From contig JADJVF010000005.1 of the NCBI GenBank assembly GCA_016716705.1, forward strand, positions 199,963 through 263,962: DNA of 64,000 nt, read 5' to 3'. This document shows positions 24,754 to 33,819 of this stretch, one piece after another. Each line of letters begins with the position of its first letter. Within the stretch, counting starts at the first letter, position 1. The notes under the pieces are model-generated. The model was not told the DNA's origin. It ran no database searches and worked only from the letters and a program-made list of their open reading frames with translations. The stretch comes from Holophagales bacterium. GTDB taxonomy: Bacteria > Acidobacteriota > Thermoanaerobaculia > UBA5066. Both the position numbers and the translations under genes were made by a program.

Positions 24754-25917
24754 ATGAAAGACGTCGTCGTCGTTGATGCCGTTCGCACCCCGATGGGCCG
24801 TTCCAAGGGAGGCATGTTCCGGAACGTCCGGGCTGAAAACCTCTCGGCTGCCATGATCAACGCCCTGCTCGCGCGCAATCCCAAGGTCGATCCCGCCGAG
24901 ATCGAGGACGTGATCTGGGGTTGCGTGCAGCAGACGCTGGAACAGGGTTTCAACATCGCGCGTTTCGCGTCGCTGATGACCGCCATCCCGCACACCGCGA
25001 GCGCCCAGACGATCAACCGTCTGTGCGGCTCTTCCATGAGCGCGCTCCACACGGCGGCCATGTCGATCATGACGGACAACGGAGAGGTGTTCATCGTGGG
25101 CGGAGTGGAACACATGGGCCACCTCCCCATGACCCACGGCGTCGATGTCAACCCCTCCATCAGCAAGTACGCGGCCAAGGCCGCGGGAATGATGGGCATC
25201 ACCGCCGAGGTCCTCGCGAAGACGCACGGCATCACCCGGGCCGCGCAGGATCAGTTCGCCCTGCGGTCCCACCAGAGAGCCCACGCGGCCCGGGTGGAGG
25301 GTCGCTTCAAGGACGAGATCGTGCCCATGGAGGGTCACGACGAGAACGGCTTCTCGGTCGTGTACGACTACGACGAGGTCATTCGCGAAGACACCAGCAT
25401 CGCGAGCCTCACGGCCCTCAAGCCGGTCTTCGATCCCAGGAATGGCACGGTGACCGCGGGCAATTCCTCGGGCATCTCGGACGGCGCATCGGCGCTTCTG
25501 GTGATGTCCCGGGACCGTGCGCGGGCCCTGGGCCTGACGCCGATGGCCCGGATCAGGGCCATGGCAACCGCTGGCGTGGATCCGTCCATCATGGGCTACG
25601 GCCCCGTTCCCGCCGTGAAGAAGGTTCTGGCCCGAGCCGGGATGAAGAACAAGGACATCCAGCTCTGGGAGCTCAACGAAGCCTTTGCGGCCCAGTCCCT
25701 CCCCGTGCTCAAGGATCTGCAGCTGCGGGACCACGTGGAGACGAAGGTCAACCTCAACGGTGGCGCCATCGCCCTGGGGCATCCCCTGGGCTGCTCCGGC
25801 GCGCGCATCACGACGACCCTGCTCCATCAGATGAAAGCCAAGGGCCACGAGACCGGAGTCGCCACGATGTGCATCGGCCTCGGGCAAGGCATCGCCACCG
25901 TTTTCGAGCGGGTCTAG
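24754..25917 (+). CDS. fadA: 3-ketoacyl-CoA thiolase (acetyl-CoA acyltransferase)
   Basis: A 387-residue thiolase completing the FadBA complex. The acyl-accepting cysteine lies in NRLCGSSMSALHTAA (about residue 91). NEAFAAQSLPV holds the conserved His-loop neighbour, GGAIALGHPLGCSGARI is the second catalytic histidine motif, and MCIGLGQGIATVFERV carries the C-terminal catalytic cysteine. It cleaves 3-ketoacyl-CoA to acetyl-CoA and a shortened acyl-CoA. It starts three bases after fadB stops. Confidence 0.95.
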   Translation: MKDVVVVDAVRTPMGRSKGGMFRNVRAENLSAAMINALLARNPKVDPAEIEDVIWGCVQQTLEQGFNIARFASLMTAIPHTASAQTINRLCGSSMSALHTAAMSIMTDNGEVFIVGGVEHMGHLPMTHGVDVNPSISKYAAKAAGMMGITAEVLAKTHGITRAAQDQFALRSHQRAHAARVEGRFKDEIVPMEGHDENGFSVVYDYDEVIREDTSIASLTALKPVFDPRNGTVTAGNSSGISDGASALLVMSRDRARALGLTPMARIRAMATAGVDPSIMGYGPVPAVKKVLARAGMKNKDIQLWELNEAFAAQSLPVLKDLQLRDHVETKVNLNGGAIALGHPLGCSGARITTTLLHQMKAKGHETGVATMCIGLGQGIATVFERV

Positions 25918-25981
25918 GGAACGCAGACGAAACACGAGTGACCCCGAATCCGGACCTTCCTGACTACGACTTGGAGGCACC

Positions 25982-27799
25982 ATGGCCCAGATACTGGCGG
26001 ACCGCAGAGACATCGATTTCGTCCTTCACGAACAGCTGAAGGTCGAGAGCCTCGCCAAACACGCGCGCTTTTCCGAGTTCAACCGGAAAGCCGTCGACAT
26101 GATCATCTCCGAGGCGCGGAACCTCGCCGTGAAGGAGATCCTTCCCACCCAGGTCGATGGCGACCGCATCGGCGTCCACTTCGACAACGGGAAGGTGACG
26201 GTCCCCGAGTCGTTCCACAAGGCCTGGAAGGCCGTCAGGGACGGTGAGTGGCTCGCGATGATCGAGGACCCCGAATGGGGCGGGCAGGGCATGCCCCGCC
26301 TGGTGGCCTCGGTCGCCGCCAGCTACCTCATGTCGGCAAACTTCGCCTTCATGATGTACGCGGGCCTGACCCATGGCGCCGGCGAGCTGATCGAGACCTT
26401 CGGCACCGACAAGCTGAAGAAGCTCTTCCTGAAGAAGATGTTCTCGGGCGAGTGGACGGGCACCATGCTCCTCACCGAGCCCGAGGCGGGCTCCGACGTC
26501 GGCGCCCTGACGACGTCCGCCAAGCCGAACGGGGACGGCACCTACTCCATCACGGGTAACAAGATCTTCGTCTCGGGCGGCGAGCACGACATGGCGCCCA
26601 ACATCATCCACCCCGTGCTGGCACGCATCGAAGGCGCTCCCGCCGGCACCGCCGGCATTTCCCTCTTCATCGTTCCCAAGATCTGGGTCAACGACGACGG
26701 CAGCCTGGGCGAACCGAACGACGCGGTCTGCACCGGGATCGAAGAGAAGATGGGCATTCACGGCAGCACCACGGCCTCGATCGCCCTCGGCAGCAAAGGC
26801 AAGTGCCGGGGCCTCCTGCTGGGAGAGGCGAACAAGGGAATGCGGGCCATGTTCCTGCTGATGAACAACGCCCGGCTGATGGTGGGGGACCAGGCCCTGT
26901 CCTGCGCGAGCGCCTCGTACATGCATTCGCTCAACTACGCGCGCACGCGCGTCCAGGGCCGCAATCTGAACCAGATGATGGCCAGGAACGCCCCCGCCGT
27001 GCCCATCATCCAGCACCCCGACGTGCGCCGGATGCTGATGATCATGAAGATCTACGTCGAGAGCCTGCGCAGCCTCTCCGCCTACGTGGCCTTCTGTTTC
27101 GACGGCATCGAGACGACGGCGGACCCGGAGGAGAAGGCCAGGCTCCAGGGCATCATCGACTTCCTGATTCCCATCCAGAAGGCCTACACGTCCGAGCGCG
27201 CGTTCGACGTCTGCAGCCTGGGCGTCCAGGTCTACGGCGGCTACGGCTACATAAGGGAATACCCGGTCGAGCAGCTGCTGCGCGACTGCCGCATCACGTC
27301 CATCTACGAAGGGACGAACGGGATCCAGGCCATGGACCTCTTCGCCCGCAAGCTCGGCCAGAACGGGGGCCGTCCCATCATCGACCTCGGCGACGAGATC
27401 CGGCGTGCCATCGGTGCCGCCGCCGACGTCGAACGCACCGCTCCGATGGCGGAGAAGATGGAGCAGGTGTTACTCCGTCTCGAAGAGGTCGCCCGGCACA
27501 TGGGGATGACCGCCATGTACGGCAACCTGATGACCGCCGCAGCCCACGCTCACCCGTTCCTGGAAGTGTGCGGGGACGTGGTCGTGGGGTGGATGCTCAT
27601 GTGGCGCGCGCGGGTCGCCGCCGAAGCGCTGGCTGCGGGTTCCAAGGAGAAGGACGCCGCCTACTACGAAGGACAGCTCAAGAACGCCGAGTTCTATACC
27701 CAGATCATGCTGCCGGTGACCATGGGAAGGATCGAGGCCATCCTCTCCGGGAGCAGCGTCGCCGTCGACATTCCCGAGGATGCCTTCGGAGGCAAGTAG
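25982..27799 (+). CDS. Acyl-CoA dehydrogenase with C-terminal extension
   Basis: A 605-residue flavoprotein that makes the first double bond of beta-oxidation and hands electrons to ETF. FAD-binding signatures are GTMLLTEPEAGSDVGAL and the beta-domain KIFVSGGEHDM. YGGYGYIREYPVEQLLRDCRITSIYEGTNGIQAMDL covers the catalytic base region; the glutamate of YEGT is the usual base in this subgroup. The C-terminal 130 residues are the extra acetyl-CoA-dehydrogenase-like domain found in 590-610-residue members. An AGGC purine stretch precedes the ATG, 64 bp after fadA. Confidence 0.93.
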   Translation: MAQILADRRDIDFVLHEQLKVESLAKHARFSEFNRKAVDMIISEARNLAVKEILPTQVDGDRIGVHFDNGKVTVPESFHKAWKAVRDGEWLAMIEDPEWGGQGMPRLVASVAASYLMSANFAFMMYAGLTHGAGELIETFGTDKLKKLFLKKMFSGEWTGTMLLTEPEAGSDVGALTTSAKPNGDGTYSITGNKIFVSGGEHDMAPNIIHPVLARIEGAPAGTAGISLFIVPKIWVNDDGSLGEPNDAVCTGIEEKMGIHGSTTASIALGSKGKCRGLLLGEANKGMRAMFLLMNNARLMVGDQALSCASASYMHSLNYARTRVQGRNLNQMMARNAPAVPIIQHPDVRRMLMIMKIYVESLRSLSAYVAFCFDGIETTADPEEKARLQGIIDFLIPIQKAYTSERAFDVCSLGVQVYGGYGYIREYPVEQLLRDCRITSIYEGTNGIQAMDLFARKLGQNGGRPIIDLGDEIRRAIGAAADVERTAPMAEKMEQVLLRLEEVARHMGMTAMYGNLMTAAAHAHPFLEVCGDVVVGWMLMWRARVAAEALAAGSKEKDAAYYEGQLKNAEFYTQIMLPVTMGRIEAILSGSSVAVDIPEDAFGGK

Positions 27800-27825
27800 G
27801 CTCCAGCACCTCTTTGGAGAACGCG

Positions 27826-29886
27826 ATGGTCCATGAGCCCTTTTCTCCCGCGACGGCGGTTCTGAACGGGATGCCCCTCCGGTGGCTGTTCGTTCTGATC
27901 CCCCTGATCGGGCTGGCCTGCTTCGCCTGGATCATGGGGCGGCGCATCGCGCCTCTGCTTCGGGCAGCTGCTGACCCTCGATGGGACCGGATTCCGGAGC
28001 GGATCCTGCTGGTGCTCAGGATCTGGCTCGCCCAGTGGAGACAACCGCGCTACATGCTGGCCGGGGTGTTGCACATCGTCGTCTTCTTCGGGTTCCTGAT
28101 TCTGGCGGCCCGATCCAGCCAGATGGTGGTGCTCGGCTTCGTCGACGGATTCGTCTTTCCAGGTTTCGGCGGCGCGTTCGGTGTCTTCTACAACGCCGCC
28201 AAGGACGTCGCCTCCACCCTGGTCTTCCTGGCCGTCGTCGTCCTCGCCGTGCGCCGCGCCGTCTTCAAGCCGGCCCGATACGCCGTCCCCGAGAAGCTCG
28301 GCAAGGATCACACCCCGGAAGCGCTGCTCGTCCTCGGGCTCATCGCCACTCTCGTGGTCTCCGAGAGCGTGTTCGAGGGAGCCCTCCTCGCGGCGCGGGG
28401 GGAAGGGACGGGTTCGGCCGTCGCGCTCACGATGACGTGGGTGTTCGAGCGGCTGCTGTCGGGCCTGCAGGTCTCGAGCCTGTCCCGGATCAATCTGGCA
28501 GCCTATCTCGTTCACGATCTGACGTTCTTCTTCTTCCTCTGCCTGCTCCCGCTCGGCAAGCACTTCCACGTCATCACCTCCCTCTTCAACGTCTTCTTCA
28601 TGCGCGTGCGGACCGGCAACGTGAAGCCGGTGGTCTACGGCATTTCCGATGCCCAGCTGGATGACCTCAAATCCTTCGGCGTGAAGAAATTCGAGGACTT
28701 CACCTGGAAGCACGTGCTGGATTTCTACAGCTGTGTCGACTGCGGCCGCTGCAGCGACCGCTGTCCGGCCAACGCGGTCAAGAGGCCCCTCTCTCCGCGT
28801 TTCATCAGCATCAAGGCTCGGGACTCCATCTACGAGCGCAACCCGATCTTCGGCAAGATCAAGACCGAGTCCGTTCCGCTCATCGGCAGCATCTACAGCG
28901 AGGCTGAGATCTGGTCCTGCACGACCTGCGGCGCCTGCGAGGAGGAATGCCCCGTCGGCATCGAGTACATCGACAAGATGGTGGACCTGCGGCGGGGCAT
29001 GGTGGACGAGGGCCTGGTGCCCCAGTCCCTGCAGAAGCCGATGAGCGCCCTCGAGAAGCGAGGCAATCCCTGGGGCAAGCTGGAGAAGAAGCGCGCCGAA
29101 TGGACCGCGGGTGTCGGCGACGGCGTGACGGTGAAGCTCGTCGAGAAGGGCGACACCGCCGAAGCGCTCTATTTCGTGGACAGCATCACCTCCTACGACG
29201 CCCGCATGCAGAAGATCGCCCAGGCCACGGCCCGCGTGCTCGGCAAGGGAGGCATCGACTTCGTGGTGATCGGCAAGGACGAGAAAGACAGCGGGCACGA
29301 CGTCCGGCGCTTCGGCGAGGAGATGCTCTTCCAGAGCCTGAAGGAACAGAACACCGAGGCCATCAAGGCTTCGGGAGCCCGCCGGATCGTCGTCAACGAT
29401 CCCCACACCCTGAACGCCCTCAGGAACGACTACGCGGACATGCCGCCGGTGCAGCACGTCAGCGAGCTCATCGCGAAGGGCGTCGAGAGCGGAAAGCTGA
29501 AGCTCGCGCCCCTGGCGGACTCGTCGAAGACCTACACGTATCACGACCCCTGCTACCTCGGACGCCACAACGACACCTACGACGCGCCGCGTCAGGCCAT
29601 CGACTCCATCCCCGGGCTCAAGCGCGTCGAGATGACGGGCAACTGCCGGGACCGTTCGTTCTGCTGCGGCGGTGGCGGCCTGATGCTCTTCTACGAGCCC
29701 GAAGAAGAACAACGCATGGGCGTCGTGCGGGTCGAGCAGGCCCGGCAGTCCGGTGCCGACGTCATCGTGACCGCCTGCCCCTATTGCCTGACGAACATCG
29801 AGGACGCCATCAAGGTGGCCGGACTCGAAGGCAAGATGGAAGTTCTCGACCTCGTCGAGCTCGTGGACGGCCAGCTACAAAACTGA
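27826..29886 (+). CDS. Membrane Fe-S oxidoreductase, ETF:(mena)quinone oxidoreductase type
   Basis: A 686-residue protein joining four or five N-terminal membrane helices (to about residue 250, NarI/cytochrome-b-like) to a ferredoxin domain with two 4Fe-4S motifs, CVDCGRCSDRCP and CTTCGACEEECP. A heterodisulfide-reductase-like CCG domain follows (DPCYLGRHNDTY, SFCCGGGGLM, ACPYCLTN). Proteins of this build next to etfBA carry electrons from reduced ETF into the membrane quinone pool. The start is ATG 27826; longer in-frame versions would overlap the dehydrogenase gene. Its place between dehydrogenase and ETF genes supports the assignment. Confidence 0.88.
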   Translation: MVHEPFSPATAVLNGMPLRWLFVLIPLIGLACFAWIMGRRIAPLLRAAADPRWDRIPERILLVLRIWLAQWRQPRYMLAGVLHIVVFFGFLILAARSSQMVVLGFVDGFVFPGFGGAFGVFYNAAKDVASTLVFLAVVVLAVRRAVFKPARYAVPEKLGKDHTPEALLVLGLIATLVVSESVFEGALLAARGEGTGSAVALTMTWVFERLLSGLQVSSLSRINLAAYLVHDLTFFFFLCLLPLGKHFHVITSLFNVFFMRVRTGNVKPVVYGISDAQLDDLKSFGVKKFEDFTWKHVLDFYSCVDCGRCSDRCPANAVKRPLSPRFISIKARDSIYERNPIFGKIKTESVPLIGSIYSEAEIWSCTTCGACEEECPVGIEYIDKMVDLRRGMVDEGLVPQSLQKPMSALEKRGNPWGKLEKKRAEWTAGVGDGVTVKLVEKGDTAEALYFVDSITSYDARMQKIAQATARVLGKGGIDFVVIGKDEKDSGHDVRRFGEEMLFQSLKEQNTEAIKASGARRIVVNDPHTLNALRNDYADMPPVQHVSELIAKGVESGKLKLAPLADSSKTYTYHDPCYLGRHNDTYDAPRQAIDSIPGLKRVEMTGNCRDRSFCCGGGGLMLFYEPEEEQRMGVVRVEQARQSGADVIVTACPYCLTNIEDAIKVAGLEGKMEVLDLVELVDGQLQN

Positions 29887-29906
29887 ATCTGCAAGAGGAG
29901 TTCGAT

Positions 29907-30698
29907 ATGGACATCCTGGTGTGTGTCAAACGCGTTCCCGACTCGGCTGAGAATGAAATCAGCGTGGGTCCGGGAGGCGCGGACATCCGGCGCGAGGACC
30001 TCGTCTACTCGGTCAACGAGTGGGACAACTACGCTGTGGAAGAGGCCATCCAGATCGTGGAGCGTGTCGGCGGAAACGTGACGGTCGTCTCCGTGGGCGA
30101 TACGGAAGCCGAGGAGATCGTGCGCCGGGAGATGGCGATGGGAGCCAACCAGGGACTCCTCGCCACGGACGCCGCCTTTACGGGCTCCGACGGCCTCGGG
30201 ATCGCGACCATCCTCGAGGCCGTCGCGCAGAAGGCGAAGTACGATCTGATCCTCACGGGAGCCCAGGCCGATGACGGGGCGGCCCAGGTGGGCGGCATGC
30301 TGGGAGCGTTGCTCGACTGGCCTTATGCATCGCTCGTGAACCTCATCAAGGTGCAGGGCGACAAGTCCCTCCGGATCGGCCGTGAGATCGAGGGGGGGAG
30401 CCAGGAGATCAGCGACATCGAGCTCCCCTGTGTCCTCTCGATCCAGACCGGCATCAACGAGCCTCGCTACGTCGGCATCCGCGGCATCCGCAAGGTGGCG
30501 TCCGTGGAGATCCCGGTCCTGGACGGCGGAGCCCTGGGGCTCCCACCTGGCACGGTCGGAGCGGCAGGCGCCCGGGTCAGGCGCGTGGATTACTTCGTCC
30601 CCCAGACGGGTGCTGGCGCCGAGATGCTCACGGGAAGTACCGAGGAAGTCGCGGGCAAGCTGGTCGATCTCCTGAAGGCCAAGGGAGGGATCAAGTAG
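29907..30698 (+). CDS. etfB: Electron transfer flavoprotein beta subunit
   Basis: A 263-residue EtfB. Typical features are the N-terminal MDILVCVKRVPDSAE, VNEWDNYAVEEAIQI, the AMP/FAD-binding region DLILTGAQADDGAAQVGGML, and SIQTGINEPRYVGIRGI near the C-terminus. With EtfA it accepts electrons from the acyl-CoA dehydrogenase. AAGAGGAG precedes the ATG. Its stop codon shares one base with the etfA start (TAGTG). Confidence 0.95.
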   Translation: MDILVCVKRVPDSAENEISVGPGGADIRREDLVYSVNEWDNYAVEEAIQIVERVGGNVTVVSVGDTEAEEIVRREMAMGANQGLLATDAAFTGSDGLGIATILEAVAQKAKYDLILTGAQADDGAAQVGGMLGALLDWPYASLVNLIKVQGDKSLRIGREIEGGSQEISDIELPCVLSIQTGINEPRYVGIRGIRKVASVEIPVLDGGALGLPPGTVGAAGARVRRVDYFVPQTGAGAEMLTGSTEEVAGKLVDLLKAKGGIK

Positions 30699-31666
30699 TG
30701 GACGCCAAGATCTTCGTTTTCGTCACGCACACGGACGGCAAGGCCGACGATTCCGCCCTCGAGCTGGTCACGGCCGCCCGGAGCCTGTTCCCCGGCTGCA
30801 CGCCCAGCGCTCTCGTCGCGGGCTCGGGTGTCGGCCCGGTGTGCCAGGAAGTGGCGGCGTCCTTCGGTGAGGTCTGGAAGTTCGACCAGGCCGCACTGGC
30901 CTATCCCAACGCCGAGCTGCTGCGGCCGCTCCTCGTAAAGGTTCTTCCCGCCGGGGCCACGCTGCTCCTCGCCCACAACACCTTCGGCCTGGATCTCGGG
31001 CCGGGGCTCTCGGTGAAGCTCGGGGTCACCTACGTGCCGGACGTGGTGGGTGTCGACGGGCTGGAAGGCACGACGCTCAGGGCCGTTCGCCAGGAATACG
31101 CCGGACAGGTGAGCTCCCACGTCCACTGCGACATCGCCAAGGGCGCGGTGATCACGGTGCGTCCCGGCGCCTTCAAACCCGCCGACGCCGGAGCCGCCGC
31201 GGGGCAGGTCGTCGACCGGTCGGAGGACGCCACGGGGCTCGCCGCTCGCCGGACGTTCGTGGAGCTGATCCAGGCGGAAGCCGGAGACATCGACATCACC
31301 CGCGAAGACGTGCTCGTCTCCGTCGGCCGGGGCATTGGCGACAAGGAGAACATCCCGCTCGTGGAGGAGCTCGTCGAGGCGATGGGCGCCGCGCTCTCGT
31401 GCTCGCGTCCGATCGTCGATGCCAAGTGGCTCGACAAGTCGCGACAGGTCGGCACCTCGGGAAAGACCGTCAAACCCAGGGTCTACCTCGCGCTGGGCAT
31501 CAGCGGATCGTTCCAGCACGTCGGCGGCATCAAGGGCAATCCCTTCCTGCTGGCCATCAACAAGAACCCCAAGGCCGCGATCTTTCAGGTGGCGACGATC
31601 GGAGTGGTGGCCGACCTGATGGAGCTGCTGCCGGTGTTGACGGAGAAGATCCTGAAGAGCAAGTGA
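30698..31666 (+). CDS. etfA: Electron transfer flavoprotein alpha subunit
   Basis: A 322-residue EtfA starting at GTG in a TAGTG overlap with etfB, with AAGGGAGGG ahead. The C-terminal FAD-binding domain is evident: LVSVGRGIGDKENIPLVEELVEAMG, then KWLDKSRQVGTSGKTVKPRVYLALGISGSFQHVGG and AINKNPKAAIF. It is the last gene of the fad operon and is followed by an intrinsic terminator. Confidence 0.95.
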   Translation: MDAKIFVFVTHTDGKADDSALELVTAARSLFPGCTPSALVAGSGVGPVCQEVAASFGEVWKFDQAALAYPNAELLRPLLVKVLPAGATLLLAHNTFGLDLGPGLSVKLGVTYVPDVVGVDGLEGTTLRAVRQEYAGQVSSHVHCDIAKGAVITVRPGAFKPADAGAAAGQVVDRSEDATGLAARRTFVELIQAEAGDIDITREDVLVSVGRGIGDKENIPLVEELVEAMGAALSCSRPIVDAKWLDKSRQVGTSGKTVKPRVYLALGISGSFQHVGGIKGNPFLLAINKNPKAAIFQVATIGVVADLMELLPVLTEKILKSK

Positions 31667-31695
31667 GCGCCTGCTCCTCGAGTCTCTGCGATGAG

Positions 31696-31720
31696 GGCCG
31701 TGCAGACGCACGGCCTTTCT
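31696..31720 (+). terminator. Intrinsic terminator of the fad operon
   Basis: A perfect 8-bp stem (GGCCGTGC 31696-31703 with GCACGGCC 31708-31715) closes an AGAC loop and is followed by TTTCTCGTCT. It lies 30 bp after the etfA stop. Confidence 0.8.
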
Positions 31721-31800
31721 CGTCTACGAGGAAGCACCCGCAACGTGCGTCCCTCTGCCTTTGACTCGTCGCCGTGTCCGAAGTGCCGGGAGCACCACAG

Positions 31801-32004
31801 TCACGATTGTCTCCGGTGAAAGACGTAGAAGAACGCGACAACAGTAACGGCTGCGAATGCGTAGATGAGCGATGACAGAAAGACCATCGCAGGAATCAGT
31901 CCACGGATGAGAGCCAACAGGTCATTGACGAGTCTCAATAGAAGCAGGATCGTCAGCACGACCGTCCCTACCGTCGCGAGAAGGGCTGCGTTCTTGATGC
32001 TCAT
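31801..32004 (-). CDS. Small two-helix membrane protein (67 aa)
   Basis: A 67-residue protein made almost wholly of two hydrophobic helices (about residues 6-26 and 38-60), separated by LLALIRGLIPAM and ending in HRRQS. This positive-end pattern is typical of real small membrane proteins. No strong ribosome site is visible. No family is recognised. It lies between the fad terminator and a decayed region. Confidence 0.45.
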   Translation of the reverse strand: MSIKNAALLATVGTVVLTILLLLRLVNDLLALIRGLIPAMVFLSSLIYAFAAVTVVAFFYVFHRRQS

Positions 32005-32126
32005 GGTCCCAGTATGGTGACCGTTGGCGTCGTGAGCAAGAAAGTCTCAGGCGTTCGCGCCGAGCGGTCGCGGCGGCTCCTGGCGATGGCCTCGTAGGCG
32101 GCCTGGACAAGGTCGAGGCCTCGCTC

Positions 32127-32417
32127 TTACGCGACGAGTTCGATTTCGCATGTGCTCGTCTCCTGTCCCGTCGGGGAGAAGGTGGTGATCCCTGCGCAGA
32201 GGAGCGGGGCCGTCGCCGCGAGACCCGCGCCGGGCGGGATCCGGATGACGAAGTGCTCGGTCACGACGATCCTGTCGAAACAGCCGCCGTAGGTGACCGG
32301 CGCAGTACCGTGCGCATCGGTCGAGTTGCAGGTGAAGGCGGCCGACCGTGTGCAGTTCTGCTCGCGGTCAGCGCGGCAGCTGTCGCACGCGCGGCAGGAA
32401 TCGACGAGGCATCCGAC
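32127..32417 (-). pseudogene. Zinc alcohol dehydrogenase fragment (YahK/AdhC type)
   Basis: About 96 codons on the minus strand match the middle of an NADP-dependent cinnamyl-alcohol-type dehydrogenase. VGCLVDSCRACDSCRADREQNC carries the four structural-zinc cysteines. VTYGGCFDRIVVTEHFVIRIP and LAATAPLLCAGITTFSP follow. The catalytic-zinc N-terminus and the Rossmann domain are absent. Its 5' side ends where the LysR fragment begins, so a deletion has joined the two. Confidence 0.65.
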
Positions 32418-32424
32418 GCCGCCG

Positions 32425-32712
32425 ATGGCGATCGCGATGGCCGTCTGGCCAAAGCTCGCGAAGTTCGTCCGCGACAACCCCGAGGTGGTCCTCGACATCA
32501 CGACCGAGGGAGAGAACCGCGCCGACCTCGTTGCCGGGCGCTTCGACGCCGGCATCCACCTCGGGGAGTTCGTCCAGAGGGACATGGTCGCCGTCCGGAT
32601 CAGCGGGGAGCCGCGCGCGGCCATCGTCGGCGCGCCGGCGTACTTCGACTCGCCGAGCCGGCGTCACCAGCCGCCGGCCCTTCAGGCGCTCGTCGAGGCG
32701 CTCCGCGCCTGA
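32425..32712 (+). pseudogene. LysR-family regulator fragment
   Basis: About 95 codons encode part of a LysR effector-binding domain (VWPKLAKFVRDNPEVVLDI, LVAGRFDAGIHLGEFVQRDM, VGAPAYF), then jump to the family's C-terminal end (SPSRRHQPPALQALVEALRA). The DNA-binding domain and the centre of the effector domain are missing. It was probably the divergent regulator of the dehydrogenase remnant beside it. Confidence 0.65.
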
Positions 32713-32744
32713 CCGGGACGGTGGACGGGCTCCTCCCCGCGTCG

Positions 32745-33746
32745 TCAGCTCGTCCGTCGTCCGTCGGAGAGTGGACCGGGATCGCGAACCGTCCGCTCCT
32801 TCGCCCGAAGGACGAGCACGGTGCCGCCGAGGACGAGGAGCATGCCGGCGACCGGCGCCGCCGACCAGCGGTATCCCTCGAACGCGGTGGACGCCAGCAT
32901 CGCGATCAGCGGAATCACGGCAGCGGTGTAGCCGGACCGCCCCGCGCCGATCCGCTTGAGGAGCGTGAGGAAGGCCATGAAGGCGACGACCGACCCGAAC
33001 AGCGCGAGGTAGGCGAGGGAGAGAACGTAACCGCGGCGCGCGTCGAAGGCGAAGGGGACGCCGCTCACCGCGCACCAGGCCATCACCGAGAGGGAGGCGT
33101 AGCCCATCGCGAGGGCGATCGACGGGGCGACGGCCAGTCCGGTCGCGAAGAACCGCTGCGAGTAGAGGTTCCCGGCCGAGGCGAAGAGGGTCGCGACGAG
33201 GGCGAGCCAGAGTCCGCGCGCCTGCCCCGTGCCCGCGTGGAGGCTCGTCACCTCCGGCCAGAAGAGGAGCGCGACGCCCGCCACGCCGATGACGGCGCCG
33301 AGGGCGACGGCCGGCGGCGTCGGCGTGCCGAAGAAGAGCCGGGCGCCGATCAGGTTCCAGAAGACGAGGAAGGAGAAGACCACCGCCACGAGCCCGGAGG
33401 CGAGGTGCTGCTCGGCGCGGTAGACGAGGACGTAGTTCAGCCCGAAGAGGAGGAACCCGAGGAGCGCCAGGCGGGCGTGGTCGCGCGCCGTGAACCGGAG
33501 CGAGACGCCGCGCAGGAGGCACCACCCGACGAGGAGGAGCGAGGCCAGGGCGAACCGCCACGCCACGGAGACCTCGGGAGCCACGACCCCGAGCTGGAAC
33601 TTGATGGCGAGCCAGGTCGTTCCCCATATGAACGAGGCGAGAAAGAAGAGGAAGACATCGGACGAGGCACCGGGCCTCGCCGGCGTCGCGGAAGGGTGGT
33701 CCATCCGCCGATTCTGCACCGCGCGTCGCGCAGCACCTTCGCGCAT
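32745..33746 (-). CDS. EamA/DMT-family permease
   Basis: A 10-helix drug/metabolite transporter of about 319-333 residues with two EamA repeats. The first repeat opens with FLFFLASFIWGTTWLAIKF, the second with LWLALVATLFASAGNLYSQRF. GYTAAVIPLIAMLASTAFEGYRW is the usual end of repeat two. The true start is probably the ATG at 33704 (MDHPSATP), because the first 14 residues of the longest frame are arginine-rich and atypical. Substrate unknown; amino acids or other small metabolites are typical of the family. Confidence 0.88.
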   Translation of the reverse strand: MREGAARRAVQNRRMDHPSATPARPGASSDVFLFFLASFIWGTTWLAIKFQLGVVAPEVSVAWRFALASLLLVGWCLLRGVSLRFTARDHARLALLGFLLFGLNYVLVYRAEQHLASGLVAVVFSFLVFWNLIGARLFFGTPTPPAVALGAVIGVAGVALLFWPEVTSLHAGTGQARGLWLALVATLFASAGNLYSQRFFATGLAVAPSIALAMGYASLSVMAWCAVSGVPFAFDARRGYVLSLAYLALFGSVVAFMAFLTLLKRIGAGRSGYTAAVIPLIAMLASTAFEGYRWSAAPVAGMLLVLGGTVLVLRAKERTVRDPGPLSDGRRTS

Positions 33747-33819
33747 GGTTTGGCCATGGCGCTGGAGAGGCTTTGGCGGCCCACCTCATGCCGACCGCAA
33801 AGAGGAAAGAGGAGAATCC

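Noticed and set aside
23170..26013. A 947-residue open frame on the minus strand opposite fadB and fadA.
   Set aside because: It is antisense to two certain genes and is His/Arg/Asp-rich as expected of a GC-rich shadow frame, with no domain.
20143..32745. CRISPR or a restriction/defence locus in the accessory region.
   Set aside because: No regularly spaced repeats, cas genes, methyltransferases or nucleases other than the HEPN toxin were seen.
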